Source: Paucibacter sp. TC2R-5
GTDB taxonomy: Bacteria > Pseudomonadota > Gammaproteobacteria > Burkholderiales > Burkholderiaceae_C
Reading direction: 5' to 3'
NCBI RefSeq assembly: GCF_025717605.1
Contig: NZ_JAJIRQ010000011.1
Span: forward strand, 31,208-95,207
DNA length: 64,000 nucleotides
Shown piece by piece: positions 19,893 to 28,413 of the stretch. The notes beneath the pieces are model-generated. The model was given only the letters and a program-made list of their open reading frames with translations. It was not told the origin of the DNA and searched no databases. The translations under genes were made by a program, and so were the position numbers. Numbering within the stretch: position 1 is the first letter of the stretch; each line of letters opens with the position of its first letter.

Positions 19893-21064
19893 TGCGGGCG
19901 ACATTGTTGCCAGGCGAATCGAGTCTGGGCGTGATGGGCGGGGGCCAGCTGGGCCGCATGTTCGTGCACGCCGCGCAAAGCCTGGGCTTTCGCACCGTAG
20001 TCTTGGACCCGGACGCCGACAGCCCGGCTGGTTTGGTTGCGCACGAGCATATTCGCGCCGACTATCTGGACCCAAACGGTCTGAGCCAGTTGGCGCAGCA
20101 ATGCGCAGCCGTCACGACCGAGTTCGAGAACGTGCCGGCCAAGGCCTTGGAACAATTGGCGCAGACAAGGTTTGTAGCGCCGGCCGGCGCGGCGGTCGCG
20201 ATTTGCCAAGACCGTGCCGCCGAGAAAGCCCATTTTGCGGCCAGTGCGGTCGCTTGCGCGCCCTATGCGGTGATCGCCACCGAGGCCGATTTGCTCGCCG
20301 TCGGCGACGACTTGCTGCCGGGCATTCTGAAGACCGCCACCATGGGTTACGACGGCAAGGGTCAGGTGCGCGTACGCAGCCGCGCCGAATTGGCTGCTGC
20401 TTGGGTTGAACTCAAACAGGTGCGCTGCGTCTTGGAGCAGATGCTGCCGCTGGCGCTGGAGATCTCGGTCATCAGCGCCCGCAGTCAGCAGGGCGATATC
20501 GTGCAGTTTCCGGTCCAGCAAAACTTGCATATCGACGGCATCCTGGCCGTCACGCAAGTGCCGGCACCTGGTGTCAGCCAGGAATTGCAGGCCCAGGCCC
20601 TGGCCTCGGCCGCGCGCATTGCGGCCTCGATGCACTATGTGGGTGTTCTGTGCGTTGAGTTCTTCATCTTGCAAGATGGACGCCTGATCGTCAACGAGAT
20701 GGCGCCGCGCCCGCACAACTCCGGCCACTACACGATGAATGCCTGCGATCTGTCGCAGTTTGACCTGCAGGTGCGTGCGATGACCGGCCTGCCGCTGACT
20801 CAGCCGCGCCTGCATTCGCCGACGGTGATGCTGAATCTGCTCGGCGACCTTTGGTTTGATCCTGCTGTTCCTGGCGTCGAGCGCACGCCGGCGTGGGACG
20901 CAGTGTTGGCGCTGCCCGGCACTCATTTGCACCTCTACGGCAAGGCCAGCGCCCGGCCCGGTCGCAAGATGGGGCACCTGAACATCACCGCCGCCACGAC
21001 CGAACAGGCCGAAAGTATCTCGCGGCAAGCGGCGACACAGCTCGGCTTGGCGGCGGATTGGTGA
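19892..21064 (+). CDS. purK: 5-(carboxyamino)imidazole ribonucleotide synthase
   Basis: ATP-grasp enzyme making N5-CAIR from AIR, bicarbonate and ATP; supplies PurE. The 390-residue protein has G-V-M-G-G-G-Q-L-G-R-M, T-T-E-F-E-N-V-P, K-T-A-T-M-G-Y-D-G-K-G-Q and N-E-M-A-P-R-P-H-N-S-G-H. Its ATG overlaps the purE stop by one base. The following tsaC starts inside its last codons (GTGA overlap), so purE-purK-tsaC looks like one transcription unit. No truncation. Confidence 0.97.
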   Translation: MRATLLPGESSLGVMGGGQLGRMFVHAAQSLGFRTVVLDPDADSPAGLVAHEHIRADYLDPNGLSQLAQQCAAVTTEFENVPAKALEQLAQTRFVAPAGAAVAICQDRAAEKAHFAASAVACAPYAVIATEADLLAVGDDLLPGILKTATMGYDGKGQVRVRSRAELAAAWVELKQVRCVLEQMLPLALEISVISARSQQGDIVQFPVQQNLHIDGILAVTQVPAPGVSQELQAQALASAARIAASMHYVGVLCVEFFILQDGRLIVNEMAPRPHNSGHYTMNACDLSQFDLQVRAMTGLPLTQPRLHSPTVMLNLLGDLWFDPAVPGVERTPAWDAVLALPGTHLHLYGKASARPGRKMGHLNITAATTEQAESISRQAATQLGLAADW

Positions 21065-22053
21065 GCTTGGCCCCTATGTTGTTGAGTGGTTTCGACCCCG
21101 CAGCCATTACCCTGGCCGCCACTCGCTTGGCTGCCGGTGATTTGGTCGCCCTGCCGACCGAAACGGTCTACGGCCTGGGCGCGCGTGCCGATGACGACGC
21201 CGCAGTGGCGAAGATTTTTGCCGCCAAGGGCCGGCCCGCCGATCACCCCTTGATCGTGCATGTGCTTGATGCGGCCGATGCCGCCGCCTTCAGCACCGAG
21301 TTGCCAGCCTTGGCCAAGCGTTTGATGGATGCGTTCTGGCCCGGCCCTTTGACGGTGATCGTGCCGCGCGCGCCGGCCATGGCCGCAGCGGCGGCGGGCG
21401 GGCAGACCAGCATCGGCCTGCGTTGCCCGGCGCACCCGGTGGCGCGTGCCTTGCTGACGGCGGCGCGGGTGCAAGGCGTGCTTGGCGTGGCGGCGCCCAG
21501 CGCCAACCGCTTTGGTCGTGTCAGCCCGACGCAGGCGCAGCATGTTGTCAGCGAATTTGAGGCCGATTTGCTGGTCTTGGACGGCGGCGAATGCGAGGTC
21601 GGCATCGAGTCCAGCATCGTCGACTGCAGTCGCGGCGGCGCGGTCTTGTTGCGTCCGGGAGTGCTGACGCAGGCGCAAATTGAGGCAGCGCTGGGCCAAG
21701 CCTTGCAGGCCAATGATGCCCAGGCGCCGCGCGCGTCGGGTACCTTGGCCGCCCATTACGCGCCTCGCGCCACCGTGCGTCTGCACAGCGCCGAAGCCTT
21801 GTCCGCGCGCTTGAGCCAGTCGCTGCCAGCGGGCCTGGCGGTATATTCCCGTACGGTGGAGGTACCCCATGTCGGCTTGAGGCGGCAGATGCCGGCCGAT
21901 GCGTTGGCGGCCGCGCAACAGTTGTTTGCCGTGTTGCGCGAGCTGGATGCAGCCGGTGCGCAGGAGATTTGGATTGAATTGCCGCCGCAGGGCAATGAGT
22001 GGGACGGGGTCCGGGATCGCCTGACCCGCGCCGCTGCGGCGTTTGAAGCCTAG
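21061..22053 (+). CDS. tsaC: L-threonylcarbamoyladenylate synthase (Sua5/TsaC type)
   Basis: First enzyme of tRNA t6A synthesis: threonine, bicarbonate and ATP give threonylcarbamoyl-AMP. About 330 residues: YrdC domain first (A-L-P-T-E-T-V-Y-G-L-G-A-R, I-F-A-A-K-G-R-P-A-D-H-P-L-I, A-A-P-S-A-N-R-F-G), then the extra C-terminal Sua5 domain from about residue 215, so it is the long Sua5 form rather than short TsaC. GTG at 21061 overlaps the purK stop in the common GTGA way; ATG at 21076 is possible. tsaB lies 1.1 kb downstream. Confidence 0.93.
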   Translation: MSLAPMLLSGFDPAAITLAATRLAAGDLVALPTETVYGLGARADDDAAVAKIFAAKGRPADHPLIVHVLDAADAAAFSTELPALAKRLMDAFWPGPLTVIVPRAPAMAAAAAGGQTSIGLRCPAHPVARALLTAARVQGVLGVAAPSANRFGRVSPTQAQHVVSEFEADLLVLDGGECEVGIESSIVDCSRGGAVLLRPGVLTQAQIEAALGQALQANDAQAPRASGTLAAHYAPRATVRLHSAEALSARLSQSLPAGLAVYSRTVEVPHVGLRRQMPADALAAAQQLFAVLRELDAAGAQEIWIELPPQGNEWDGVRDRLTRAAAAFEA

Positions 22054-22086
22054 GCTTGAGTGTTGGAATTTTTGGACGGAGTTTTC

Positions 22087-23055
22087 ATGAAGAGTATTCA
22101 GCGTAGCGCAGGCCGCTACGGTCGCGCCCTATTGGCAGCCGCTGCCTTGTCCACCTTGGGCGTGCTGGCGGGCTGCGGCGGCGGCACCGAACAAATCGAG
22201 CCCTTCAATCCGTCCCGCATCATTGCGCTCGGTGACGAGTCGAGCTTGATCACGCCCGAGGGCAAGAAGTACACGATCAATGCGCTCAACGCCACCACCG
22301 GCGTGCTGGAATGTGAAAACAACCCGATCTGGGTGCAAACGCTGGCCTCCTCCTTTGGCCTGGTGTTTGCCGAGTGCAATCCCAACAAGGTGGCCGCGCC
22401 GCAAGGGTTGATGCGCGCCAAGGTCGGCGCCAAGGTGGCTGATTTCAAGGGCCAGGTCGATACTTTGCTGGCCGGCGGCATTGGCCCACGCGACCTGATT
22501 TCGGTCTTGGTTGGTGTCAATGACGTCTTGGAGCTGTACGCCAAATTCCCGGCGCAAAGCAGGGAGTCCTTGCTCGCCGAGGCGCGCGCACGCGGCAAGG
22601 CCTTGGGCGCACAAGTCAATCGCCTCGCCAATGCCAACGGCCGGATTATTTTGTCGACGCTGCCGGACATGGGGTTTTCGCCGCTGGCCGAGACCGACCG
22701 CAAAGTGGATTCGACACGCCCGGCTTTCTTGAGTGAGTTGACGCGCGAGTTCAATCTCGAAATGCGCGTTGAAATCATCAACGATGGCCGCTTGATCGGC
22801 TTGGTTTTGACCGATGAAAACACCCAGGTCATTGCCCGCTATCCAAGCAGTTTTGGTATTTCCAATTTCACCAATGCGGCCTGCCTTACGACGCCGGCCT
22901 TGCCGGATTGCACGGTCAAGACCTTGACCCCGGAGGCCACCAAAGACAATAGCTGGAACAGCTATTTGTGGGCCACCGACCGCCTGTATGCGCCCGCCGG
23001 GCATGCCCAGATTGGCCGCATGGCAGCGACCCGCGCTCGCAACAATCCTTTCTGA
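22087..23055 (+). CDS. GDSL/SGNH-like lipoprotein esterase, divergent
   Basis: A 322-residue lipoprotein (lipobox V-L-A-G-C near residue 30, glycine-rich after it). The mature part resembles SGNH hydrolases: block I A-L-G-D-E-S-S (usual form GDS with catalytic Ser), block III G-V-N-D, and block V with Y-A-P-A-G-H for the Asp/His pair. In block I a Glu lies where the serine usually follows Asp; the next residues are two serines, so the catalytic Ser may be shifted or the enzyme inactive. It sits at the end of the purE-purK-tsaC stretch, before a strong terminator. Substrate unknown; surface or periplasmic site is inferred. Confidence 0.75.
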   Translation: MKSIQRSAGRYGRALLAAAALSTLGVLAGCGGGTEQIEPFNPSRIIALGDESSLITPEGKKYTINALNATTGVLECENNPIWVQTLASSFGLVFAECNPNKVAAPQGLMRAKVGAKVADFKGQVDTLLAGGIGPRDLISVLVGVNDVLELYAKFPAQSRESLLAEARARGKALGAQVNRLANANGRIILSTLPDMGFSPLAETDRKVDSTRPAFLSELTREFNLEMRVEIINDGRLIGLVLTDENTQVIARYPSSFGISNFTNAACLTTPALPDCTVKTLTPEATKDNSWNSYLWATDRLYAPAGHAQIGRMAATRARNNPF

Positions 23056-23072
23056 TTTTTCGCACCGCAAAC

Positions 23073-23105
23073 AAGCCCGGCCGCACCAAACCGGCCGGGC
23101 TTTTT
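23073..23105 (+). terminator. Rho-independent terminator
   Basis: AAGCCCGGCCG (23073-23083) and CGGCCGGGCTT (23092-23102) form an 11-bp perfect stem with an 8-nt loop, followed by TTT. It separates the GDSL-like lipoprotein from tsaB. Confidence 0.92.
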
Positions 23106-23137
23106 CGTTCCTTATGGCCCCCAATTACACTGCCGCC

Positions 23138-23887
23138 ATGAGCATATTGCTGGCCCTGGATAGTTCGACCGAAACAATGGCCCTGGCGCTGACCAGCCCG
23201 GCCGGTCGCTGGCTGTTCGAGGCTGCCGGTGGGCCGCAGGCCTCGGCGCGTTTGGTGCCTGAAGCGCTGGCCCTGCTGGCCGCTGCGGGCCTGAGTTTGG
23301 CGGACGTGGATGCGATCGGCTTCGGGCGCGGCCCGGGGGCTTTCACCGGCCTGCGCGCGGCTTGCGCGGTGGTGCAGGGTTTGGCTTTCGGTGCCGGCAA
23401 ACCGGTGCTGGCGATCGACAGTTTGATGCTGGTGGCCGAAGACGCGCGCCAGCAGGCCGCAGCCGATGGGCAGCCGCCGCTGACGGGCTCGGTTTGGGTG
23501 GCCATGGATGCGCGCATGGGCGAGATCTACGCCGCCTGCTATGCGTGGAGACAGGGCGTTTGGGTCACTGAAGCAGAGCCGGCGCTGTATACGCCGGCCA
23601 GTCTGTGCGAGCTTTGGCAGGCGCAAGCCCCAAGTGCCGTGGCCGGGTCGGCCTTGACGGTTTTTGCCGAGCAACTCGCCATGTCAGATAGGGCGGACTG
23701 CCGCGTCTGGGCGAACAGCCGCTCGCGTGCGTCTGCACTGGCCGCGCTGGCGGCGCAGGCTTGGGACTGCGGCGCGCAACTCGATGCGGCCGAGGCCATG
23801 CCGGTTTATGTTCGAGACAAGGTCGCTCAGACCACGGCGGAACGCCAGGCAGTACACCAAGCAGAGCGTCAGGCGGAGCGCCCATGA
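23138..23887 (+). CDS. tsaB: tRNA threonylcarbamoyladenosine synthesis protein TsaB
   Basis: Scaffold partner of TsaD in t6A37 formation. The 249-residue protein has the ASKHA-type start L-L-A-L-D-S-S-T-E-T, and the G-F-G-R-G-P-G-A-F-T-G-L-R segment that marks TsaB. The start at 23138 agrees with the family; the frame is open upstream but there overlaps the terminator. rimI overlaps the end by four bases (ATGA), a very common tsaB-rimI pairing. TsaD is not in the window. Confidence 0.94.
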   Translation: MSILLALDSSTETMALALTSPAGRWLFEAAGGPQASARLVPEALALLAAAGLSLADVDAIGFGRGPGAFTGLRAACAVVQGLAFGAGKPVLAIDSLMLVAEDARQQAAADGQPPLTGSVWVAMDARMGEIYAACYAWRQGVWVTEAEPALYTPASLCELWQAQAPSAVAGSALTVFAEQLAMSDRADCRVWANSRSRASALAALAAQAWDCGAQLDAAEAMPVYVRDKVAQTTAERQAVHQAERQAERP

Positions 23888-24378
23888 GCGCCCAACTTGC
23901 GGCTCTCGCCACCCGCTTGCGGCCCATGGCCGTCGCGGATGTGGCCGAGGTTTTGGCGCTGGAGCGTCAGGTTTATTCGATGCCTTGGACCGAGGGTAAT
24001 TTCATCGACTCGCTGGCCGCCGGCTATGAAGCCTTGGTGCTGCGCCCTGTGCCGGCGGGACGCGATCCCAAGCCCCAGTTGCTGGGCTATATGCTCGCCA
24101 TGAAGGGTGTGGATGAGATGCATCTGCTCAATTTGTCGGTGGCGCCCGAGCAGCAGGGCAGGGGCTTGGCGCGCTTGATGCTGGATGCCTTGTGCGGCAT
24201 TTGCCGCGAGCAAGCCTGCCCGCAGCTGTGGCTGGAGGTGCGTGTCGGCAATCAGCGTGCGCGCGAGGTTTATCGACGTTATGGCTTTTCTGAGACGGGT
24301 TTGCGGCGCGCCTACTATCCGGTCCAGCAAGGCCCGCGTGAAGATGCGGTGCTGATGAGCTTGGCGGTGGCGCCATGA
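23884..24378 (+). CDS. rimI: Ribosomal protein S18-alanine N-acetyltransferase
   Basis: GNAT acetyltransferase of 164 residues that modifies the N-terminus of S18. Acetyl-CoA motif A is V-A-P-E-Q-Q-G-R-G-L-A; L-E-V-R-V-G-N-Q-R-A-R-E-V-Y-R-R-Y-G-F and the C-terminal Y-Y segment are typical of RimI. It overlaps tsaB (ATGA) and udg (ATGA), so it lies inside a tightly coupled chain of at least five genes. Confidence 0.92.
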   Translation: MSAQLAALATRLRPMAVADVAEVLALERQVYSMPWTEGNFIDSLAAGYEALVLRPVPAGRDPKPQLLGYMLAMKGVDEMHLLNLSVAPEQQGRGLARLMLDALCGICREQACPQLWLEVRVGNQRAREVYRRYGFSETGLRRAYYPVQQGPREDAVLMSLAVAP

Positions 24379-25232
24379 GTTGGGACGAGCGCCAGCGAGC
24401 GATGTTGGCCGAAATGGGCCTGCGGGTCTGGTCGCCGGTCCCGCAGCAAGAGGCCTTGGCTGAGCCGGTGCGCCCGCCGGCAGCCGCATTCGCACCTGTT
24501 TCAGCGCCAAGTGCAGCGCCACCCCACGCCGCCCCCGCAATCGCGGCGGTGCAGGCCTTGCCAACTGCTTTGCGGCCCTCTGAGTCGCTTGAATCAACGC
24601 CTCCTGCTGCCGGTGGCGCTGCCCGTTCGCCCGCCATCGCGCGCATGGATTGGGCCGAGTTGCGCAGCAGCGCGGCCGCTTGCCAAGCTTGCGCGCTGTG
24701 CGGCGGGCGCAGCAATAGCGTGTTCGGTGCCGGGCCTGTTCGCGCCGATTGCCTGGTCGTGGGTGAGGCGCCGGGCGAGCAAGAGGACGCTCAGGGTGAG
24801 CCCTTTGCCGGCCAATCCGCGCAGCTGCTGGGCAATATGCTGCGGGCCATCAATTTGTCGTTCGCCCTCGATCCCAATTCTGTCGTGCCCGAGCAGCAGG
24901 TGTATTTGAGCTCGGCCCTGAAGTGCCGCCCGCCGCCGGGCAGTACGCCCGGCGCGGCCGAATTGGAACAATGCCGACCCTATCTGGCGCGGCAAATCGA
25001 GTTGGTCAAGCCGCGCGTGATTTTGGCCATGGGCCGACTGGCGGTGCAGACCTTGCTCGGCAGCAGTGAGCCTTTGGGCCGGCTTCGCGGGCGCGTGCAT
25101 GATTACCAGGGCTCGCCGGTGATCGTCACCCTGGCTCCCAGCTATTTGTTGCGCAATCTGGGCGAGAAGGCGCGTGCTTGGGAAGATCTTTGCCTTGTGC
25201 AAGCGACGCTGCAAGGCTTGGGGCCGCGATGA
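24375..25232 (+). CDS. Family 4-like uracil-DNA glycosylase, motif variant
   Basis: Base-excision repair enzyme family with a 4Fe-4S cluster. The 285-residue protein has an about 90-residue Ala/Pro-rich N-terminal extension, then the UDG domain: Cys103 and Cys106, motif G-E-A-P-G-E-Q-E-D (130-138), G-E-P-F-A-G, Cys184 and Cys200 completing the cluster set. In the C-terminal motif, normally H-P-x-x-L-L-R, the His is Ala254 (L-A-P-S-Y-L-L-R), and the usual A-G after the P-F-x-G motif is S-A. Activity or substrate range may therefore be altered. It overlaps rimI and the next gene by ATGA. Confidence 0.88.
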   Translation: MSWDERQRAMLAEMGLRVWSPVPQQEALAEPVRPPAAAFAPVSAPSAAPPHAAPAIAAVQALPTALRPSESLESTPPAAGGAARSPAIARMDWAELRSSAAACQACALCGGRSNSVFGAGPVRADCLVVGEAPGEQEDAQGEPFAGQSAQLLGNMLRAINLSFALDPNSVVPEQQVYLSSALKCRPPPGSTPGAAELEQCRPYLARQIELVKPRVILAMGRLAVQTLLGSSEPLGRLRGRVHDYQGSPVIVTLAPSYLLRNLGEKARAWEDLCLVQATLQGLGPR

Positions 25233-27295
25233 GTGCCATACCCGCACCTGGTCCGATTGAGCATGGTTTGCGTTTCATTGCAGATCATCTGGGCGGCTTG
25301 CTGGCGCTGTATGACGCCAAGACCCAGTCTTGCTTGTTCGCCAACCGGGCCTATGCGCAGGCCTTCGGCTGCGATGCACAAACGGTGCTGGGGCGCAGCT
25401 TCGCCGAGCTGATCGGCCCGACCGCATGGCGTTTGGTTCAGCCGCAGCTGGAGCGTCTCTTGCAAACGCGCCAGCCGGTGCACCATGGGCTGGATTTGCT
25501 GGCCGTCGATGGCGCCAGTCGCTGGAATCAGGTCGATCTGACGCCACAGCTCGATGTTGACGGGGGTGTGAGCGCCGTCTTGGTGCAGCTGTCGTACAAG
25601 GCGCCGCGCTTGGCGGCCGACTTCGCGGTGCTGGAGTCCGAGGCCCGGCTGGACAAGTTCATGCAAGCCTCGGTCGAAGGCATTGCCTTTCACTGCGAGG
25701 GAATGATCACCGATGCCAATCCGCCCTTGTGCGACTTGCTTGGCTACCGCTTGCAGGACCTTTTGGGGCGTCCCGCCTTGGATTTTGTCGCGCCGCGGTG
25801 CCGAGACCGGGTCGCGGCGGTGATGGAGGCTCGCGACGAGCTGACGTTCGAGTCCGAGATGATGCACCGCGATGGGCATGGCATTGCGGTGGAGCTGATT
25901 GTGCGCAGCATGGAGCGCGGCGCCGAGCGGCTGCGCATGTGCATCGTGCGCGATATTCGCGAACGGCTTGCCGCTCAGGCCCGCATCCAATACCTTGCGC
26001 GGCACGACGGTTTGACCAGCTTGTTGAACCGCAGCGCTTTTATGGAGCAGGTGCAGACCTTGATCCTGCAGGCATCCGCGGCGGCCCAGCTCAAACCCAC
26101 GCCGCAGCAGTTTGCGTTGCTCTTCATCGATCTCGATAACTTCAAGCGCGTCAATGATTCGCTGGGGCATCTGGAGGGCGACAAGGTCTTGAAGACAGTG
26201 GCCGAGCGCATCAGCGAATGCCTGCGCGGCACCGACCTGGTGGCGCGTTTCGGCGGCGATGAGTTCGTCATCTTGCTGGGTGATGTGCAGTCGCGCGCCG
26301 ATGTGCTGGTGGTGTTGATGGCGCTGCTGGCGGTGGTTGAAGTGCCGGTCAATGCCGACGGCTGCGTGCTGACCGTCACGCCCTCGATCGGCGTGGCCAT
26401 GTATCCGACGCATGGCGCGCGCGCCGAGGATTTGATTCAACATGCCGATATGGCCATGTATCTGGCCAAGGCCAAGGGCCGCGCCAGCTACTGTTTTTAT
26501 GAGCCCAGCCAGGCCGACAGCGCTTATGCGGAGCTGGTCTTGGAGAGCCAGTTGGTACAGGCCATCGAGCGCAATGAGTTCGTGCTGTATTTTCAGCCGC
26601 AGGTGTCAGCAGCGACTGGTGAGCTGGTCGGGGCCGAGGCCTTGTTGCGCTGGCGCCATCCGCAGCGCGGCCTGCTCGGCCCCGATGTTTTCATCGACGT
26701 GGCCGAGCGGCACCGGCTGATGTTGGATCTGGGCGCCTGGGTGATGCGGGCGGCGGCCGAGCAGGCACGCGTCTGGCATCAGAGCGGCATTGCCCCGGTG
26801 CGCATCGCCGTCAATCTTTCCCGCATGGAATTCCGCCTCGATGGTTTCGCCGAATTGGTGGCCGAAGTCTTGAATGATTTGGGCGTGCCCGGCGCTTGGC
26901 TGGAGCTGGAGCTGACCGAGCGCATGTTGATGGATGAAATCGCCAGCGCGCCGGCCACTCTTGCGGCTCTGCGTGCCCAGGGCCTGACGGTGTCGGTCGA
27001 TGACTTTGGCACCGGCTACACCTCCTTGGCGCACCTAACCCGGCTGCCGCTGGATAAGCTCAAAATTGATCAGAGCTTTGTGGCGCCCTTGCCCAACGAT
27101 CAGGGCGCAGCGGCGATCGTGCGGGCGGTGATTCAAATGGCTGCGGGCCTGGGGCTGCAGGTCAGCGCCGAGGGCGTGCGGACCGCTGCACAACGAGACT
27201 TGTTGCTTGAATGGGGTTGCGATGGCCTGCAGGGTGAAATGATAGGCGAGCCGATGTCGGCGCAGGCCTTCGAACATTGGTTGGCGCAGCGCTGA
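25229..27295 (+). CDS. PAS-GGDEF-EAL protein (c-di-GMP cyclase/phosphodiesterase)
   Basis: A 688-residue soluble protein. Two PAS-like domains (about 15-130 and 145-265) come first. The GGDEF domain has F-G-G-D-E-F at 341-346, with an intact I-site R-G-T-D. The EAL domain starts near residue 450 with E-A-L at 470-472 and keeps the metal and catalytic residues seen in N-L-S, E-L-T-E, D-D-F-G-T-G, K-I-D-Q-S-F and A-E-G-V. Both synthesis and breakdown are therefore possible; which dominates cannot be told. It overlaps udg and the next methyltransferase gene by ATGA / one base, an unusual place for a signalling gene. Confidence 0.93.
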   Translation: MSAIPAPGPIEHGLRFIADHLGGLLALYDAKTQSCLFANRAYAQAFGCDAQTVLGRSFAELIGPTAWRLVQPQLERLLQTRQPVHHGLDLLAVDGASRWNQVDLTPQLDVDGGVSAVLVQLSYKAPRLAADFAVLESEARLDKFMQASVEGIAFHCEGMITDANPPLCDLLGYRLQDLLGRPALDFVAPRCRDRVAAVMEARDELTFESEMMHRDGHGIAVELIVRSMERGAERLRMCIVRDIRERLAAQARIQYLARHDGLTSLLNRSAFMEQVQTLILQASAAAQLKPTPQQFALLFIDLDNFKRVNDSLGHLEGDKVLKTVAERISECLRGTDLVARFGGDEFVILLGDVQSRADVLVVLMALLAVVEVPVNADGCVLTVTPSIGVAMYPTHGARAEDLIQHADMAMYLAKAKGRASYCFYEPSQADSAYAELVLESQLVQAIERNEFVLYFQPQVSAATGELVGAEALLRWRHPQRGLLGPDVFIDVAERHRLMLDLGAWVMRAAAEQARVWHQSGIAPVRIAVNLSRMEFRLDGFAELVAEVLNDLGVPGAWLELELTERMLMDEIASAPATLAALRAQGLTVSVDDFGTGYTSLAHLTRLPLDKLKIDQSFVAPLPNDQGAAAIVRAVIQMAAGLGLQVSAEGVRTAAQRDLLLEWGCDGLQGEMIGEPMSAQAFEHWLAQR

Positions 27296-28413
27296 TGAGC
27301 ACCGACAAACAAAGCAACCCGCTGGACCAGTTGATACGCCGGTCCATCAAGGACGCAGGCGACTGGCTGGCTTTTGACCATTTCATGGCGCTGGCGCTGT
27401 ACGCCCCTGACCTGGGTTATTACAGTAATCAGCGGCGCAAGTTCGGGCTCATGCCCAGCGCCCAAGAAGGCGGCTCAGACTTTGTCACCGCGCCCGAGAT
27501 GTCGCCCCTTTTTGGCCGCGCGCTGGCCGCTCAGGTCGGCCAGGCTTTGGCGGCCACCGGCACCGATGAGGTCTGGGAATTCGGAGCCGGCACGGGTGCG
27601 CTGGCCGCGCAAGTGCTGCAAGCGCTGGATGAGCAAGGCCAGGCAGTCGTTCGGTACAACATCGTTGATCTGTCCGGCCGCCTGCGCCAACGCCAAGCGG
27701 AGCGCCTGAGCGCCTGGGGTGACAAGGTGCGCTGGCTGGACCAATTGCCCGAATCTTTCGAGGGCGTGGTGCTGGGCAACGAGGTCTTGGACGCGATGCC
27801 GGTGCAACTCTTGGCTTTTGATGGGCAGGCCTGGGCCGAGCGCGGCGTGGCTGTCGACGAGGAAACCGACGCGCTGGTCTTTGCGGACAGGCCCAGCATG
27901 GCGCGGCCGCCGGTGGATGAGGCTCAGCCGTTCGCGCCCGGCACGGTGACCGAAATTCACCCGCAGGCTGAAGCCTTTGTGCGCACCTTGGCGTCCAGTT
28001 TGCGGCGCGGCGCGGTGTTCCTGATCGACTATGGTTTCCCCGAGGCCGAGTATTACCACCCGCAGCGCAGCGGCGGCACCTTGATGTGCCATCACGAGCA
28101 CCGCGCCGATGCCGACCCGTTGGTCTTGTTGGGCCAGAAGGACATCACCGCGCATGTCAACTTCACTGGCATCGCCCTGGCCGGCCAAGAGGCGGGCCTG
28201 AGCGTGCTCGGCTACACCAATCAAGCCCATTTCTTGTTCAATTGCGGCCTGGTGTCGCTGTTGGAGTCAGCCAGCTTGGCCGAGCGCGTGATGGCGCACA
28301 AGCTGATCGCCGAGCATGAGATGGGCGAGTTGTTCAAGGTCATCGGCTTCGCGACCGGCGACGGTTTTGACGCCATCGGCTTCAGGGCCGGTGACCGCTC
28401 ACACAGCTTGTAG
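27295..28413 (+). CDS. MidA/NDUFAF7-like SAM-dependent methyltransferase
   Basis: A 372-residue class I methyltransferase of the DUF185 family. Visible: [17 protein letters not shown], the SAM motif E-F-G-A-G-T-G, and G-N-E-V-L-D-A-M-P. The mitochondrial relative NDUFAF7 methylates an arginine of complex I; whether the bacterial protein does the same is inference. It overlaps the stop of the PAS-GGDEF-EAL gene by one base (TGATG), so it is the last gene of this chain. Its 3' end overlaps the convergent cca gene by 15 bases, without a terminator between. Confidence 0.9.
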   Translation: MSTDKQSNPLDQLIRRSIKDAGDWLAFDHFMALALYAPDLGYYSNQRRKFGLMPSAQEGGSDFVTAPEMSPLFGRALAAQVGQALAATGTDEVWEFGAGTGALAAQVLQALDEQGQAVVRYNIVDLSGRLRQRQAERLSAWGDKVRWLDQLPESFEGVVLGNEVLDAMPVQLLAFDGQAWAERGVAVDEETDALVFADRPSMARPPVDEAQPFAPGTVTEIHPQAEAFVRTLASSLRRGAVFLIDYGFPEAEYYHPQRSGGTLMCHHEHRADADPLVLLGQKDITAHVNFTGIALAGQEAGLSVLGYTNQAHFLFNCGLVSLLESASLAERVMAHKLIAEHEMGELFKVIGFATGDGFDAIGFRAGDRSHSL

